64,000 nt of DNA from Paraclostridium sordellii (GCF_000953675.1 NZ_LN679998.1:953911-1017910); one strand, 5' to 3'. Shown: positions 7,975 to 17,256, counted from the first letter of the stretch. Notes: a model not told the origin generated them from the sequence alone. Numbers and translations: made by a program.

Positions 7975-8763
7975 ATGAAAAAGTTAATAGGAATTTGTAC
8001 AGTGTTATTATTAATATCAGTTACTATGTTTGTGGGATGCACTACAAAGGCAGAAGTAAAAGATGACAAGGTTTTAGGAGTAATAGGTGCAATGGAAGAA
8101 GAAGTAGAAATTTTGAAAAAGAAAATGGATATAAAGGAAACTAAAAAAGTTGCAGGTATGGAATTTTATGAAGGAACTATGGATGGAAAGAATATAGTAT
8201 TAGTTCGTTCAGGAGTTGGTAAAGTAAATATGGCAGCATGCACTCAAATATTAATAGATGAGTTTAAGGTATCTGCGCTTGTTAATTCTGGAGTTGCAGG
8301 AACTATGGATACTAAGTTAAATCAAGGGGATATAGTAATATCAACAGATGCAGTTCAACACGATTTTGATACGACTGTATTTGGAGATCCGTTAGGGGAA
8401 ATATCAAGACTAGGTATTACTTTCTTTAAAGCTGATAAAGATATGATAGATACTGCTAAAAAAGCAGCTAAAAATGTTTCAGGACTGCATATAACTCAAG
8501 GGCGTGTTGCTTCAGGAGATCAGTTTGTAGCTGGTGGAGAAGTAGCAAATAGAATAAAAGAAAACTTTGGAGATGTAGCAGCAGTTGAAATGGAAGGGGC
8601 TTCAATGGCACAAGTTGCTTATCTAAATAAAGTACCATTTGTTATACTTCGCTCTATATCAGATAAGGCAAATGGAGAAGCTGATTTATCTTATGAAGAG
8701 TTTTTACCAATAGCTGCAAAAAATGCTAGTACGTTACTTGAAGAATTTATAAAGCTTTATTAA
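7975..8763 (+). CDS. mtnN: Lipoprotein 5'-methylthioadenosine/S-adenosylhomocysteine nucleosidase
   Basis: A 262-residue MTA/SAH nucleosidase, which hydrolyses the N-glycosidic bond of MTA or SAH and releases adenine. Glu43 in GAMEEEVEIL matches catalytic Glu12 of E. coli MTAN and Asp230 in RSISDKANGEA matches Asp197; the VEMEGASMAQVA segment is the ribose-binding loop. Unlike the usual cytoplasmic enzyme of about 230 residues, it begins with a signal peptide and lipobox-like FVGC with Cys22, so it is predicted to be anchored outside the membrane. It is a single gene closed by a terminator. The function call is firm; the location is inferred. Confidence 0.92.
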   Translation: MKKLIGICTVLLLISVTMFVGCTTKAEVKDDKVLGVIGAMEEEVEILKKKMDIKETKKVAGMEFYEGTMDGKNIVLVRSGVGKVNMAACTQILIDEFKVSALVNSGVAGTMDTKLNQGDIVISTDAVQHDFDTTVFGDPLGEISRLGITFFKADKDMIDTAKKAAKNVSGLHITQGRVASGDQFVAGGEVANRIKENFGDVAAVEMEGASMAQVAYLNKVPFVILRSISDKANGEADLSYEEFLPIAAKNASTLLEEFIKLY

Positions 8764-8810
8764 AACTTATACGTACTTAGGTATAGCTATATAAATAGAT
8801 GTAAAAATAG

Positions 8811-8838
8811 GGAAGCTATTTTAGCTTCCTTATTTTTA
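8811..8838 (+). terminator. Rho-independent terminator after mtnN
   Basis: GGAAGCTA and TAGCTTCC pair around a short TTT loop and are followed by TTATTTTT. Confidence 0.8.
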
Positions 8839-9289
8839 TTTAAGCTTTATTTATGAAAAATTAAAGTGTAGAAATAAACAAGACACTTAAGGTTAGTGGC
8901 TTTCAAATTATATACATGTGAAAAAATATATAAAGAAATTTATAAAAATGAAAATTAAAAGAATTAATAAATTTATAAAAAATATACATAAATACTTAAA
9001 AATAAAAAGTAATTTAGTTAGATTACGAAATAAAAATTTGTTAAAAGATTATAAATATTAAAATTTAGAAGGTAAAAAGGGAAACCGTATTCTTTAAAAT
9101 ATTGTATATAAAGACAAAATATGATAATATTTACCATGACATAAGAAGAAGTAAAGGGGGCATAAGGGGAAAACGTTAAAAATGATTTAAAATAATAGTG
9201 TTATTATATTAACGCTATAAAAGCATCATCTAAGTCGATTACATAAGGTCATCAAAGTTAATATTCTTAATTAGAAAGGATCTGAGTTT
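8839..9289. other. Intergenic region before the peptide transporter
   Basis: About 450 bp without a convincing gene. A GTG-started, lysine-rich 47-codon frame at 8918-9061 has no ribosome-binding site. A probable promoter with a TATGATAAT -10 lies near 9116-9128, which would leave a leader of about 160 nt before the transporter. I see no known riboswitch in that leader. Confidence 0.4.
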
Positions 9290-10675
9290 ATGAGTACAAC
9301 AGTGGGAAAGAAAAGAAATAAGTATCCTTTAGGATTTTATTTCTGTGCAACGACATTCTCATTTGAAAGAGCTGCGTATTATTCAGCTAAGTTTTTAATT
9401 TATGTATTTCTTACAGCTTCAGTTGTAAAGGGTGGTTTAGGAATTGGTAAAGGAGAAGCTGCAATGATGCAGGCTAATCTTGTTGCATTTACATATCTTT
9501 CACCAATAATTGGTGGTTATATATCAGATAAATGGATAGGTGCAAGATACACTATACCTTTTGGTATGTTTGTTATGGCAGTTGGGTATTATTTTGGTTC
9601 CATTGCAACTTCAACTACAATGATTAATATTATGATAATTTTAGTTTCTATTGGTACAGCTTTCTTCAAAGGAAATGTTTCAGCTGTAGCTGGTCAATTA
9701 TTTGATGACCCAGAAGAATTGGACTCAGCCTTTTCAGTTCAATATTCTTTTGTAAATATAGGTTCTTTCGTAGGAACTATAGCAGTTGGGGTATTATATC
9801 TTAACATTTTTGCACATAATGGAGTATTAGGATTTTCTCAATCATTCTTTGTTGCTGCTATACTTTGTGCAGTTGGTGGTATATGGTTTATGATAGGCTG
9901 GAGATTCTTAGGTAATGCAGGTAAAAGACCTTTTAAAGAAGGATTAGTTGATGAAAAATCAGATTCTACAGAAGAAAAGAGACCTTTAACTCATATTGAG
10001 AAAAAAAGAGTTTGGGCTATAATACTTGTATCATTATTTTCTGTATTGTTCTGGGTATTTTGGTACTTAACTTATGTTGCAGTTTATGATTATGGAGCTG
10101 CATATGTTGACCTTAATGTTGGTGGGTACAAAGTTCCGCTATCTTGGTTTGACTCTTTAAACAGTTTAACTTGTATAGCTTTAGGACCAGTTCTTGCAGC
10201 ACTTTGGTTAAAACTTTCTCAAAGACCACAAGGGGATTTAAGTTTATTTAAAAAGATAGGTTTTGGATTTATATTTTTAGGATTGGCATTCTTTATGCTT
10301 GTTGGAGCTGAGTTTTCAAGAGGAATAGGGGCTCCAGATACTGTTAAGGCTAGCATACTTTGGATAGTTGCATTTGGTGTATTATTAAGCTTAGGAGAAA
10401 TGTTCTTCTCACCACTTGGAAACTCATTTGTAAGTAAGTATGCGCCTAAGAAAATGTTAGCTGTTTTAATGGGTGTATGGACAGTTGCTACATTTATAGC
10501 AGGTAAGAGTTATGGTTGGATTTATAACTTTACATTACAATTTAACATGATAAAAGTTTATATTACTATACCAATAATATTATTTATTGCAGCTATACTG
10601 TTATTTGTATTTGATAAAAAATTAAGCAGTCTTGTTGAAGGTGAAGATGAAAAATCAGAAGAAAAGGTTGCTTAA
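9290..10675 (+). CDS. POT/PTR2 family proton-dependent peptide transporter
   Basis: A 461-residue integral membrane protein of the POT branch of the major facilitator superfamily, importing di- and tripeptides with protons. The N-terminal ERAAYYSAKF matches the ExxERxxYY-type motif of the first helix, GGYISDKWIGAR is the loop 2-3 motif, and FSVQYSFVNIGSFVG is the PTR2 signature of helix 5. About 12 hydrophobic segments are visible. The cytoplasmic tail is acidic (EGEDEKSEEK). AGAAAGGATC before the ATG is the ribosome-binding site. It is a single gene with its own terminator. Substrate range is not determined. Confidence 0.92.
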   Translation: MSTTVGKKRNKYPLGFYFCATTFSFERAAYYSAKFLIYVFLTASVVKGGLGIGKGEAAMMQANLVAFTYLSPIIGGYISDKWIGARYTIPFGMFVMAVGYYFGSIATSTTMINIMIILVSIGTAFFKGNVSAVAGQLFDDPEELDSAFSVQYSFVNIGSFVGTIAVGVLYLNIFAHNGVLGFSQSFFVAAILCAVGGIWFMIGWRFLGNAGKRPFKEGLVDEKSDSTEEKRPLTHIEKKRVWAIILVSLFSVLFWVFWYLTYVAVYDYGAAYVDLNVGGYKVPLSWFDSLNSLTCIALGPVLAALWLKLSQRPQGDLSLFKKIGFGFIFLGLAFFMLVGAEFSRGIGAPDTVKASILWIVAFGVLLSLGEMFFSPLGNSFVSKYAPKKMLAVLMGVWTVATFIAGKSYGWIYNFTLQFNMIKVYITIPIILFIAAILLFVFDKKLSSLVEGEDEKSEEKVA

Positions 10676-10680
10676 ACATT

Positions 10681-10716
10681 AAAAAGTCTTTAGGTATTTT
10701 ATCTAGGGACTTTTTT
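10681..10716 (+). terminator. Rho-independent terminator after the peptide transporter
   Basis: AAAAAGTC pairs with GGACTTTTTT across an 18-base loop containing CTTTAG/CTAG; a T run follows. Confidence 0.65.
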
Positions 10717-10841
10717 ATTAAATGTTTATATGTATGTTTATCGGATATACTTTAATTATAAATAGAATAAGCAAGATTTGAGATTATAAAGTACTATTTT
10801 ATTTAATAGGGAATATATTAATTTTAAAGGAGTGCTTAGTT

Positions 10842-10958
10842 ATGGATACTTTAATAAATATTGGAATAGTTATTTCAGATTTTATATTAACTGCATTTTC
10901 AGGCGATGAATGGAAAAAGATTAGAGATATGGGTAAGAAAAGATTAAAAAATAATTAA
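10842..10958 (+). CDS. Small 38-residue protein with hydrophobic N-terminus
   Basis: A short frame with a textbook AAAGGAGTG ribosome-binding site nine bases before ATG, stop codon, and its own terminator at 10971. Residues 3-20 are hydrophobic and could cross the membrane or form an amphipathic helix, and the tail is basic (EWKKIRDMGKKRLKNN). The shape resembles small membrane-active peptides such as type I toxins, but no antisense RNA or antitoxin can be identified by eye. Real expression is likely from the signals; function is unknown. Confidence 0.55.
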   Translation: MDTLINIGIVISDFILTAFSGDEWKKIRDMGKKRLKNN

Positions 10959-10970
10959 ATATTTATATTT

Positions 10971-11003
10971 AAAAGAATAATGTTAAAACATTATTCTTTT
11001 TTT
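10971..11003 (+). terminator. Rho-independent terminator
   Basis: AAAGAATAATG and CATTATTCTTT pair around TTAAAA, followed by seven T. It closes the 38-residue gene. Confidence 0.8.
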
Positions 11004-11116
11004 ATTGAATAGTATTCAAGTTTTATTAACTTATTTGTGACTTCCCCTCGATTGTATAGAGAAATAACTTAACTTATAATTAAGTTATAAATCAAAGAAA
11101 AAGGGGACTTAAAATT

Positions 11117-12175
11117 TTGAATATTGGAGATAAAATACTTAATTTAAGAAAAGAAAAAAATATGACGCAGGAACAATTAGCAAGTACGATTGGAATTTCA
11201 GCAGGGGCTGTATGTAAGTGGGAGACAGGAAAGTCAATGCCAGATATTTTAATGCTTTCGCCTTTGGCCAGAGCTTTAGAAACATCTATAGATGATTTAC
11301 TATCATTTAAAGAAAATTTAACGGATTTAGAAGTGAGAAAAATAAAAAAAGATTTAACAGATATATTTTTATATAAAGGATATTCTTATGGAGAAAATGA
11401 ATGTAGAAAGTATTTAAGTGATTATCCTAATAATGTGTATCTTAAGTTACAAGTAGCTGAATTGATTCAAATGTATGGGATGCTTGGACTTAAAGAAGAT
11501 GAAGAAGAAATAATGAAGGAAAGATTAAAATATAGTTTAAAATTACTTAATGAAGTTGTAAAAAGTCAGGATAGTAAGTATGTATTTATAGCTTTGTTTT
11601 CAATAGCTGGAATTCATATGATGCTTGAAAATTATAAGGAAAGTGAAGATGCATTAAAAGAATTATCTAATTCTTTTATAGACCCAATGCCAATATACAC
11701 TGTTGTTTTAAATGCTCAAGGAAAAAGTGAAGAAGCTAAAACACTTTGTGAACAAATGCTTTTAAAATATTTAAACAATAGCATAAGCATGTTAGCTACT
11801 TTATCAAAAATAGATAGGGAAGTTTGTAAAAAAGATTCTTTATTTTTCTTAGATGCAATTTGTAAAATTGAAGATGAGTTTGGGGTAGGACTTGGCTCTG
11901 GAATTTATGGTAAATGTAGATTGTTTTTAAAAAATAATGAACTTAAAGATGCTTCAATTTGGTTTAAAAAGTATGTTGAAAAACTATTAAATACAGGATA
12001 TGATTATAAAAATAATAAGTATTTTAAAGATATTAAACTAGAAGTAGATGAAAGCGGACAAAGTCTTATAAGGAAAAACCTATACAAATCTCTTATAAAT
12101 GATTCTGATTTGAAAATTTTATCTGGAATTAAAGATTATGAAAATGCTATAAAATTATTAAAAGATAATATTTAG
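11117..12175 (+). CDS. XRE-family regulator with TPR-like C-terminal region
   Basis: A 352-residue protein beginning at TTG after AAAGGGGAC. Residues about 4-62 form a Cro/CI helix-turn-helix (MTQEQLASTIGISAGAVCKWETGKSMPD) that would bind DNA. The rest (about 70-350) is helical, with paired helices and repeated Leu/Tyr patterns (YKESEDALKELSN, GKSEEAKTLCEQML) as in tetratricopeptide regions that sense a ligand or protein. This layout resembles Firmicute regulators of neighbouring genes, but its target cannot be read here. It is followed by the acetyltransferase gene at 12260. Confidence 0.85.
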   Translation: MNIGDKILNLRKEKNMTQEQLASTIGISAGAVCKWETGKSMPDILMLSPLARALETSIDDLLSFKENLTDLEVRKIKKDLTDIFLYKGYSYGENECRKYLSDYPNNVYLKLQVAELIQMYGMLGLKEDEEEIMKERLKYSLKLLNEVVKSQDSKYVFIALFSIAGIHMMLENYKESEDALKELSNSFIDPMPIYTVVLNAQGKSEEAKTLCEQMLLKYLNNSISMLATLSKIDREVCKKDSLFFLDAICKIEDEFGVGLGSGIYGKCRLFLKNNELKDASIWFKKYVEKLLNTGYDYKNNKYFKDIKLEVDESGQSLIRKNLYKSLINDSDLKILSGIKDYENAIKLLKDNI

Positions 12176-12259
12176 ATATTAATATGAAGAGCTATGGTAT
12201 TTATTAAAACTTTATATAAAATAATAAATGTAAGCAATATAGAAGGGAAACTAGTTAAA

Positions 12260-12688
12260 ATGATAAGAAAGTTAGAAAATAAAGATATAGATAAAATAAT
12301 GGATATATGGTTAAAAAGCACAATAAAAGCTCATGATTTTATAGAAGAAAAATATTGGAAAGATAATTATAATACAGTAAAAAATATATACATACCTATG
12401 GCTGATAGCTTTGTTTATGAAGGTGATAATGGTGTAAAGGGATTTATAAGCATTATAAACAATGAATTTATAGGTGCATTATTTGTTGATATAGATAATC
12501 AAGGTAGTGGAATAGGAAAGAAATTAATAGACTTCGTAATGCATAAATACAATCATTTAAGTTTAGCAGTGTATAAAGAAAACAATAAATCAGTAGATTT
12601 TTATATAAGTAGAGGATTTAAAATAATTAAAGAACAATTAAATGAAGACTCTGGATATGAAGAATATATAATGGAAAAAAGTATTTAA
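12260..12688 (+). CDS. GNAT-family N-acetyltransferase
   Basis: A 142-residue GNAT enzyme transferring acetyl from acetyl-CoA to an unknown amine. The start chosen is the ATG at 12260 after AGAAGGGAA; the upstream in-frame ATG at 12194 lacks a ribosome-binding site and adds non-family residues. Strand 4 (FIGALFVDIDNQ) runs into QGSGIGKKL, the acetyl-CoA pyrophosphate-binding motif, and NKSVDFYISRGFKI is the usual C-terminal helix and strand. It resembles the YjaB/YiaC-type acetyltransferases. Its 3' end overlaps the convergent gene at 12638. Confidence 0.88.
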   Translation: MIRKLENKDIDKIMDIWLKSTIKAHDFIEEKYWKDNYNTVKNIYIPMADSFVYEGDNGVKGFISIINNEFIGALFVDIDNQGSGIGKKLIDFVMHKYNHLSLAVYKENNKSVDFYISRGFKIIKEQLNEDSGYEEYIMEKSI

Positions 12689-13348
12689 AAATATAAGGAA
12701 TTCAAAGGCTATACTAAAGAACTTAGTACAGCCTTTAGTTTTTGCTAAGATGAAATTTTTTTTTAGATAATCTTTAAATTGAAATTTTGTTTTTGATAAT
12801 TCGCTTAAAACTTGGTCTATTCCTTTTTCAGAATCAAACCAATTATATCTACTAATATCGTCAACATCAGATGGACAGATTAACAACTTGGTATTAGGAT
12901 AAGCACATTTATAGTATAAAAAGCAACGTCTTGCATGAAAGCTTTTACAACATATAATAGCTTTTGAAATATTTAATCCAAGTGTATCTGTTATTTTACG
13001 AGAATTGAAGGCATTTTCATATGTATTTTGAGCACAATTTTCTTTTAAAATTGAATTTTTATCAACACCATTTTTTAATAATACATCTTTTGAAAAATCC
13101 CATTCTGTTATATAAATACCATTGTATAAATATGACTTTGATGATGGTTTAGTAAAGTGATTTCTAGTTGTACTGTATTTTCCTGATGGTAGTATTAGTG
13201 AAGCATAGTTATTTTTAAAAAGGCTTGCTGCATTTTCTGATGGTTCGGGAAATGAACCTCCAGGTATAAATATAATATCCGACTTTTCAGGTTCATCTTT
13301 AAGAAATATAAAATTTGTAATGTTAGTTACTGTTTCTATAATAATCAC
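12638..13348 (-). CDS. YdcF/DUF218-like protein
   Basis: A 236-residue protein of the DUF218 (YdcF/SanA-like) fold. Family marks are SDIIFIPGGSFPEPSENAASL near residues 23-43, LILPSGKYS near 51-59, ENTYENA-like QNTYENAFNSRKI near 107-119, and ICCKSFHARRCFLYYK near 131-146. The function of the family is unclear, possibly nucleotide-sugar or envelope related. The last roughly 30 codons are read through the hairpin that terminates the convergent acetyltransferase and encode an unusual Phe-rich tail, so the natural end may have been lost. No signal peptide is evident. Confidence 0.78.
   Translation of the reverse strand: MIIIETVTNITNFIFLKDEPEKSDIIFIPGGSFPEPSENAASLFKNNYASLILPSGKYSTTRNHFTKPSSKSYLYNGIYITEWDFSKDVLLKNGVDKNSILKENCAQNTYENAFNSRKITDTLGLNISKAIICCKSFHARRCFLYYKCAYPNTKLLICPSDVDDISRYNWFDSEKGIDQVLSELSKTKFQFKDYLKKNFILAKTKGCTKFFSIAFEFLIFLNTFFHYIFFISRVFI
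12704..12740 (+). terminator. Terminator of the acetyltransferase gene
   Basis: AAAGGCTATACTAA pairs imperfectly with TTAGTACAGCCTTT around a short loop and is followed by AGTTTTTG. It lies inside the reading frame of the opposite gene. Confidence 0.65.
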
Positions 13349-13633
13349 CTTCTAGTATTTTTGACTATAATTTCATTATACATATTCTAAGTGATAAAAA
13401 TCTATATATTACTTTATTTTTTTATATAGTTTTTGTAGATACTTGCAGGGTATATAAATATATATGATATAGCTAAATTATATAGGGTATATAGTAAATA
13501 TTAATAAGCTGAGTGTAATCAAATATGATTAAAATATTTCTTGTGGTTAAAAAAGTGATTTTAGCTATAAGAATTATTTTAAGGCTAAGAATTAATATTG
13601 GAAATAAAGGTAAAGTTGAGAGGAGCAAGAAAG

Positions 13634-14635
13634 ATGGAAAATTTAAAAGGTGAGATAATTAGAGAAAATGAAGATGATATAGTAATTCATTTAAATCATA
13701 TATGTAAAAGTGGAAAAATATTTTATAAAGACAATTTAGATAGTAAAGATATATGTTTAATGGATTTTATAAATACAGATATAATTAAATTTAAAGACCC
13801 AAAGCCTGAAAATAGAACTTTTTACAAGATAGTTTCAGGAGATGAAGAAATCACTTTAGCAGAGAGAATAGTTCCATTAAAAAACTTTAGTAATTTTAGA
13901 GATTTAGGGGGATATGAAACAAAAGATGGAAGAAATGTTAAATGGGGATTATTTTATAGATCAGAGGACCTCTCAAATTTAAAAGGTGAGGATTTAAAAT
14001 ATTTTGAAAGCCTAGGTATAAAATATGTTCTAGATTATAGATCTAGAGATGAGGTTTTAAAAAATCCTGATGTTGAAGTAAAGTCAGTTAAAAATATCAA
14101 TATATCAGGTATGAACTTAGGTGGAAATGACAATTTGGATATGACAACTTATGTAGAGGGGATATTATCAGGAAATAAAATTGATATTAATCCAGAAGAA
14201 TTATTAAAACAAGGTTATAAAAATATGCCTTTAGATAATCCGGCTTATAAAGCGTTATTTAAATTATTTAAGGATCCTAAAAACACTGCTATACTTCAAC
14301 ACTGTACAGCTGGTAAAGATAGAACAGGAGTAGGATCTGCCTTAATTTTATTAGCACTTAATGTTGATGAAGAAACAGTAATAAAAGATTATTTGGAAAG
14401 TAATGATAATAGAGAAGGTTTAAATAAGAAGATAATTAAAGCTTGCAAAGATTATATAAAAGATGAAAAAACAAAACAAATGATAGAAGGTATATTAGGA
14501 GTTAAGGAATCATTTATAAAAGCTAGTTTAAATTCAATAAAAGAAAAATATAGAACTTATGAAGAATACTTTGAAGCTGAATATGATTTAGGAAAAGAAG
14601 AGTTAAATAAATTAAGAGATACTTACTTAAATTAA
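13634..14635 (+). CDS. Tyrosine-protein phosphatase (Y_phosphatase3 family)
   Basis: A 333-residue protein. The start chosen is ATG 13634 after GAGAGGAGC; an upstream in-frame TTG at 13598 has no ribosome-binding site. The C-terminal two thirds is a dual-specificity/tyrosine phosphatase domain: NFRDLGGYETKDGR near residue 90, LYDYRSRDE-like YVLDYRSRDEV near 135, and the P-loop HCTAGKDRTG with catalytic Cys224 and Arg230. The first 85 residues form a separate, mostly beta domain. It dephosphorylates phosphotyrosine or phosphoinositide-like substrates; no signal peptide is present. Monocistronic with a terminator. Confidence 0.9.
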   Translation: MENLKGEIIRENEDDIVIHLNHICKSGKIFYKDNLDSKDICLMDFINTDIIKFKDPKPENRTFYKIVSGDEEITLAERIVPLKNFSNFRDLGGYETKDGRNVKWGLFYRSEDLSNLKGEDLKYFESLGIKYVLDYRSRDEVLKNPDVEVKSVKNINISGMNLGGNDNLDMTTYVEGILSGNKIDINPEELLKQGYKNMPLDNPAYKALFKLFKDPKNTAILQHCTAGKDRTGVGSALILLALNVDEETVIKDYLESNDNREGLNKKIIKACKDYIKDEKTKQMIEGILGVKESFIKASLNSIKEKYRTYEEYFEAEYDLGKEELNKLRDTYLN

Positions 14636-14641
14636 TTTATA

Positions 14642-14677
14642 AAAATGGCACTTGTAAAATTACAAGTGCTATTTTTA
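14642..14677 (+). terminator. Rho-independent terminator
   Basis: AAAATGGCACTTGTAA and TTACAAGTGCTATTTT pair around a two-base AA loop and end in a T run. Confidence 0.82.
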
Positions 14678-14795
14678 TATTATTTAAATAGTTTTTTATA
14701 TTTCATAGCTATATTAAAAAAAAATAAAAACATATTGAAAAACGATATGGGATATACTACTATTATATTATAAACTAATAAAGGAGGTTTGGTTA

Positions 14796-15272
14796 TTGAA
14801 AAATAATTTGGCAAAGAGGGCACTTACTACTTTAATAACGATTATAACATTTGTTTTAGGGGTAGCTCTTATAATAAGTGTTTTTGCAGGAATACCATAT
14901 ATTCTTGAGAATATTGGTAATTTTAAAGATATAACATCAGCATTAAGCTTTTTTATTTTAGGAATTACTTTTTTTATAATTTTAATTCTATTATTAGAGA
15001 TAGCAAGTAGTTCAAAGAATAGTATATTTATAAGTGAAAATGTAAAAAGGTTTAGATTCATAGGGTATATGCTATTTGTAAATGGAATAAATGAATATAT
15101 AACTATGTTAGTTAATGGAGTATCAGGTATTAGTATTTTTGACTTAGCTCCTGGAATTTTTATTACTATTGGAATGGCAGTATATTTTATAGTAGCTCTT
15201 ATATGCTTTGTAATATCTGATTCATTTGATGAAGCCATAAGAATAAAAGAAGACAACAACCTTACTATATAG
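14796..15272 (+). CDS. Four-helix membrane protein, unknown function
   Basis: A 158-residue protein starting at TTG with a strong AAAGGAGG ten bases upstream. Four hydrophobic segments are visible at about residues 10-33, 46-69, 87-105 and 122-145. No catalytic or transporter motif is present, and I do not recognise the family. It is monocistronic and convergent with the membrane gene at 15413, sharing the terminator between them. Confidence 0.68.
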   Translation: MKNNLAKRALTTLITIITFVLGVALIISVFAGIPYILENIGNFKDITSALSFFILGITFFIILILLLEIASSSKNSIFISENVKRFRFIGYMLFVNGINEYITMLVNGVSGISIFDLAPGIFITIGMAVYFIVALICFVISDSFDEAIRIKEDNNLTI

Positions 15273-15340
15273 CTAAGATTTTTACTTACTTAAATTTTGA
15301 TTGAAATTTCAAAGATATCAAGAAAATTAAATATATATTA

Positions 15341-15391
15341 TATAAAAAGAAGTAAAGATAATTAGCTACTTATCTTTACTTCTTTTTATAT
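15341..15391. terminator. Bidirectional terminator
   Basis: A 21-bp perfect stem (TATAAAAAGAAGTAAAGATAA and its complement) with an 8-base loop between two convergent genes; the A/T ends give a U tract in either direction. Confidence 0.85.
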
Positions 15392-15412
15392 AAACACAGA
15401 GTAAATTTTTGA

Positions 15413-16066
15413 TTAAAGCACGAACATTAAATACATTAAGGGTAAGGCTTTTCTATAATCTTTTCCTACTACAAGATAAGCAGAACCATAAAGAAATCCT
15501 CCAAAAGCAGATAATAATCCAACGGTAATACTACCTTTTGATACTATGTGCATAAGCCCCCATGTTAAAGCAAGAACAATACCACCGTAAGGAATAGTTT
15601 CGTTCTTAAACCACTTTTCAAAAGCTTTTTGTGCAAAAATTACAATTAAGGTAATTAAAAAGACTTCAAAAAGATAATATATATACTGGAAAATAAATTT
15701 TAATACTCCTAATCTTTGAAACTCTAAAATAGGCTTAAATCCTCCCCAGTCTATGTAATGAGATGCAATAGATACAATTAAGCATAAAACTATTCCTACA
15801 TATTGCAAGCCTTTTAGCTTGATTTTGTTTTCTAATAAGTCAAAGCCATACTTTTTCTTTGCTAAATTTATAAGAAAAATTCCTACAATTAACCATATTA
15901 TACAGATAACCACCCAGTGAAGAAGATTTTGCATAGTTGTATAAGTTTCTAAAGATAAGCCAAATAAAGGCTCTATAATTCCCACTAAAATAAGCTCTAA
16001 ACCTATCCCTGCAAATGCATACAAAGAAAGGTATAAATAATCTAATCCTGTGATTTTCTTTTCCAT
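15413..16066 (-). CDS. CPBP-like integral membrane protein
   Basis: A 217-residue protein with about six hydrophobic segments. The C-terminal region LALTWGLMHIVSKGSITVGLLSAFGGFLYGSAYLVVGK resembles motifs 2 and 3 of CPBP (Abi) intramembrane proteases, where a His in the helix takes part in catalysis. The usual first motif EExxxR is not present, so it may be a divergent or inactive member. The ATG is chosen over an overlapping reading in another frame. It is a single gene facing the gene at 14796. Confidence 0.6.
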   Translation of the reverse strand: MEKKITGLDYLYLSLYAFAGIGLELILVGIIEPLFGLSLETYTTMQNLLHWVVICIIWLIVGIFLINLAKKKYGFDLLENKIKLKGLQYVGIVLCLIVSIASHYIDWGGFKPILEFQRLGVLKFIFQYIYYLFEVFLITLIVIFAQKAFEKWFKNETIPYGGIVLALTWGLMHIVSKGSITVGLLSAFGGFLYGSAYLVVGKDYRKALPLMYLMFVL

Positions 16067-16540
16067 CTCTAATCAATAGCCCCCAATATCAAATTTTTGT
16101 TTATAATTATAATCCTGTTGCTAATTATAGCAGAGTTTTAAGTCGTAGTCATTTTCTTTATGATTTGGTCAAATACTTATTATTTTATGATTTATGAAGA
16201 GTGTTAAAGAATTGATGAAGTACAAGTTCTGGAGAAACCATCGGATAATAAGTATAGGGTAATTAAGCAGAAATGAGATAATATTCTGTTTTATAGGTTT
16301 TGTTATATTAAGGTTCATTCAATCGTAGTAAATTATTGGTAAGTACAGTGTTTATGGGGATAATCTATAATTCTAGTTATTTTTATATGGGAAAATTAAA
16401 TCTATATGTTTTATAAATAGACAAATTATAACATTTTTTAAAAATAATTATCTTTATGTAACAAAATCAGTAAAATTTCAATAAAATATACAGAGAGTAA
16501 ATTTATATATTCTCACAAGCTTTAATCAAGGAGGTATTAA
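16067..16540. other. Intergenic region without recognisable gene
   Basis: A 474-bp AT-rich stretch between divergent genes. No frame with a ribosome-binding site, no long hairpin and no known riboswitch was seen. It presumably holds the promoters of the flanking membrane protein and amidase genes. Confidence 0.4.
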
Positions 16541-17242
16541 ATGCCTAAAAAAGTATTTTTAGATCCAGGTCATGGAGGAAATGACACAGGTGCAATTGGA
16601 GTTAATAATTTATATGAAAAAGATATAGTACTTCAAGTTGCAAAGAAAGTTGAAGAATTACTAAAAAAACAAGGATTAGAAGTTAAATTAAGCAGAGATA
16701 TTGATAAAACATTGGCGTTAAAAGATAGAACTGATATGGCAAATTCGTGGAAAGCAGACTGTTATGTTTCTATACACTGTAACGCTTTTGATGGTAATGC
16801 AAAAGGTATAGAGACCTATTCTCTTAATGAAAATACATCAAATTTAGCAAGTGATATTCATAGTGAATTGTTAAACACAAAAGCTTATACTGTAAATAGA
16901 GGAACTAAGACAGCAAACTTTTATGTGCTAAGAAATTCTATTATGAGAGCTTGTTTGGTAGAAATGGCATTTATAGATAATGTAGAAGATGTTAAAATAC
17001 TAACTCAAAGACAAGATGATTTAGCAACAGGAATAGCTAAAGGTATATGTAAATACTTAAATGTAGAATATAAACCACAATCAACACAACCTCCAGTAAA
17101 TCCTCCTGTAGTTGATAGCAAAACATTTTATAGGGTAGTTTGTGGTTCTTATAATAATAAGGTTTATGCAGAAGAAAAATTAGAAGAGTTGAAAAATTTA
17201 GGACAAAAAGATGTTTTTATAACTATTTATGAAAAAGAATAG
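16541..17242 (+). CDS. CwlC-like N-acetylmuramoyl-L-alanine amidase with SPOR-like C-terminus
   Basis: A 233-residue amidase_3 enzyme that cuts the bond between N-acetylmuramic acid and L-alanine in peptidoglycan. Zinc ligands are His11 (DPGHGG), Glu26 (YEKD) and His79 (SIHCNA), and catalytic Glu141 lies in LVEMAFIDN. A proline linker (about 182-192) joins a roughly 40-residue SPOR-like domain (FYRVVCGSYNNKVYAEEKLEEL). There is no signal peptide, as in B. subtilis CwlC, a mother-cell lysis amidase of late sporulation; a phage endolysin origin is the alternative. Good AGGAGG site and a terminator shared with the opposite small gene. Confidence 0.9.
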   Translation: MPKKVFLDPGHGGNDTGAIGVNNLYEKDIVLQVAKKVEELLKKQGLEVKLSRDIDKTLALKDRTDMANSWKADCYVSIHCNAFDGNAKGIETYSLNENTSNLASDIHSELLNTKAYTVNRGTKTANFYVLRNSIMRACLVEMAFIDNVEDVKILTQRQDDLATGIAKGICKYLNVEYKPQSTQPPVNPPVVDSKTFYRVVCGSYNNKVYAEEKLEELKNLGQKDVFITIYEKE

Positions 17243-17256
17243 TTTTATATAGATTT

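Noticed and set aside
8918-9061. Lysine-rich 47-codon frame starting at GTG
   Set aside because: No ribosome-binding site, extreme composition expected from A-rich DNA, and no conserved pattern.
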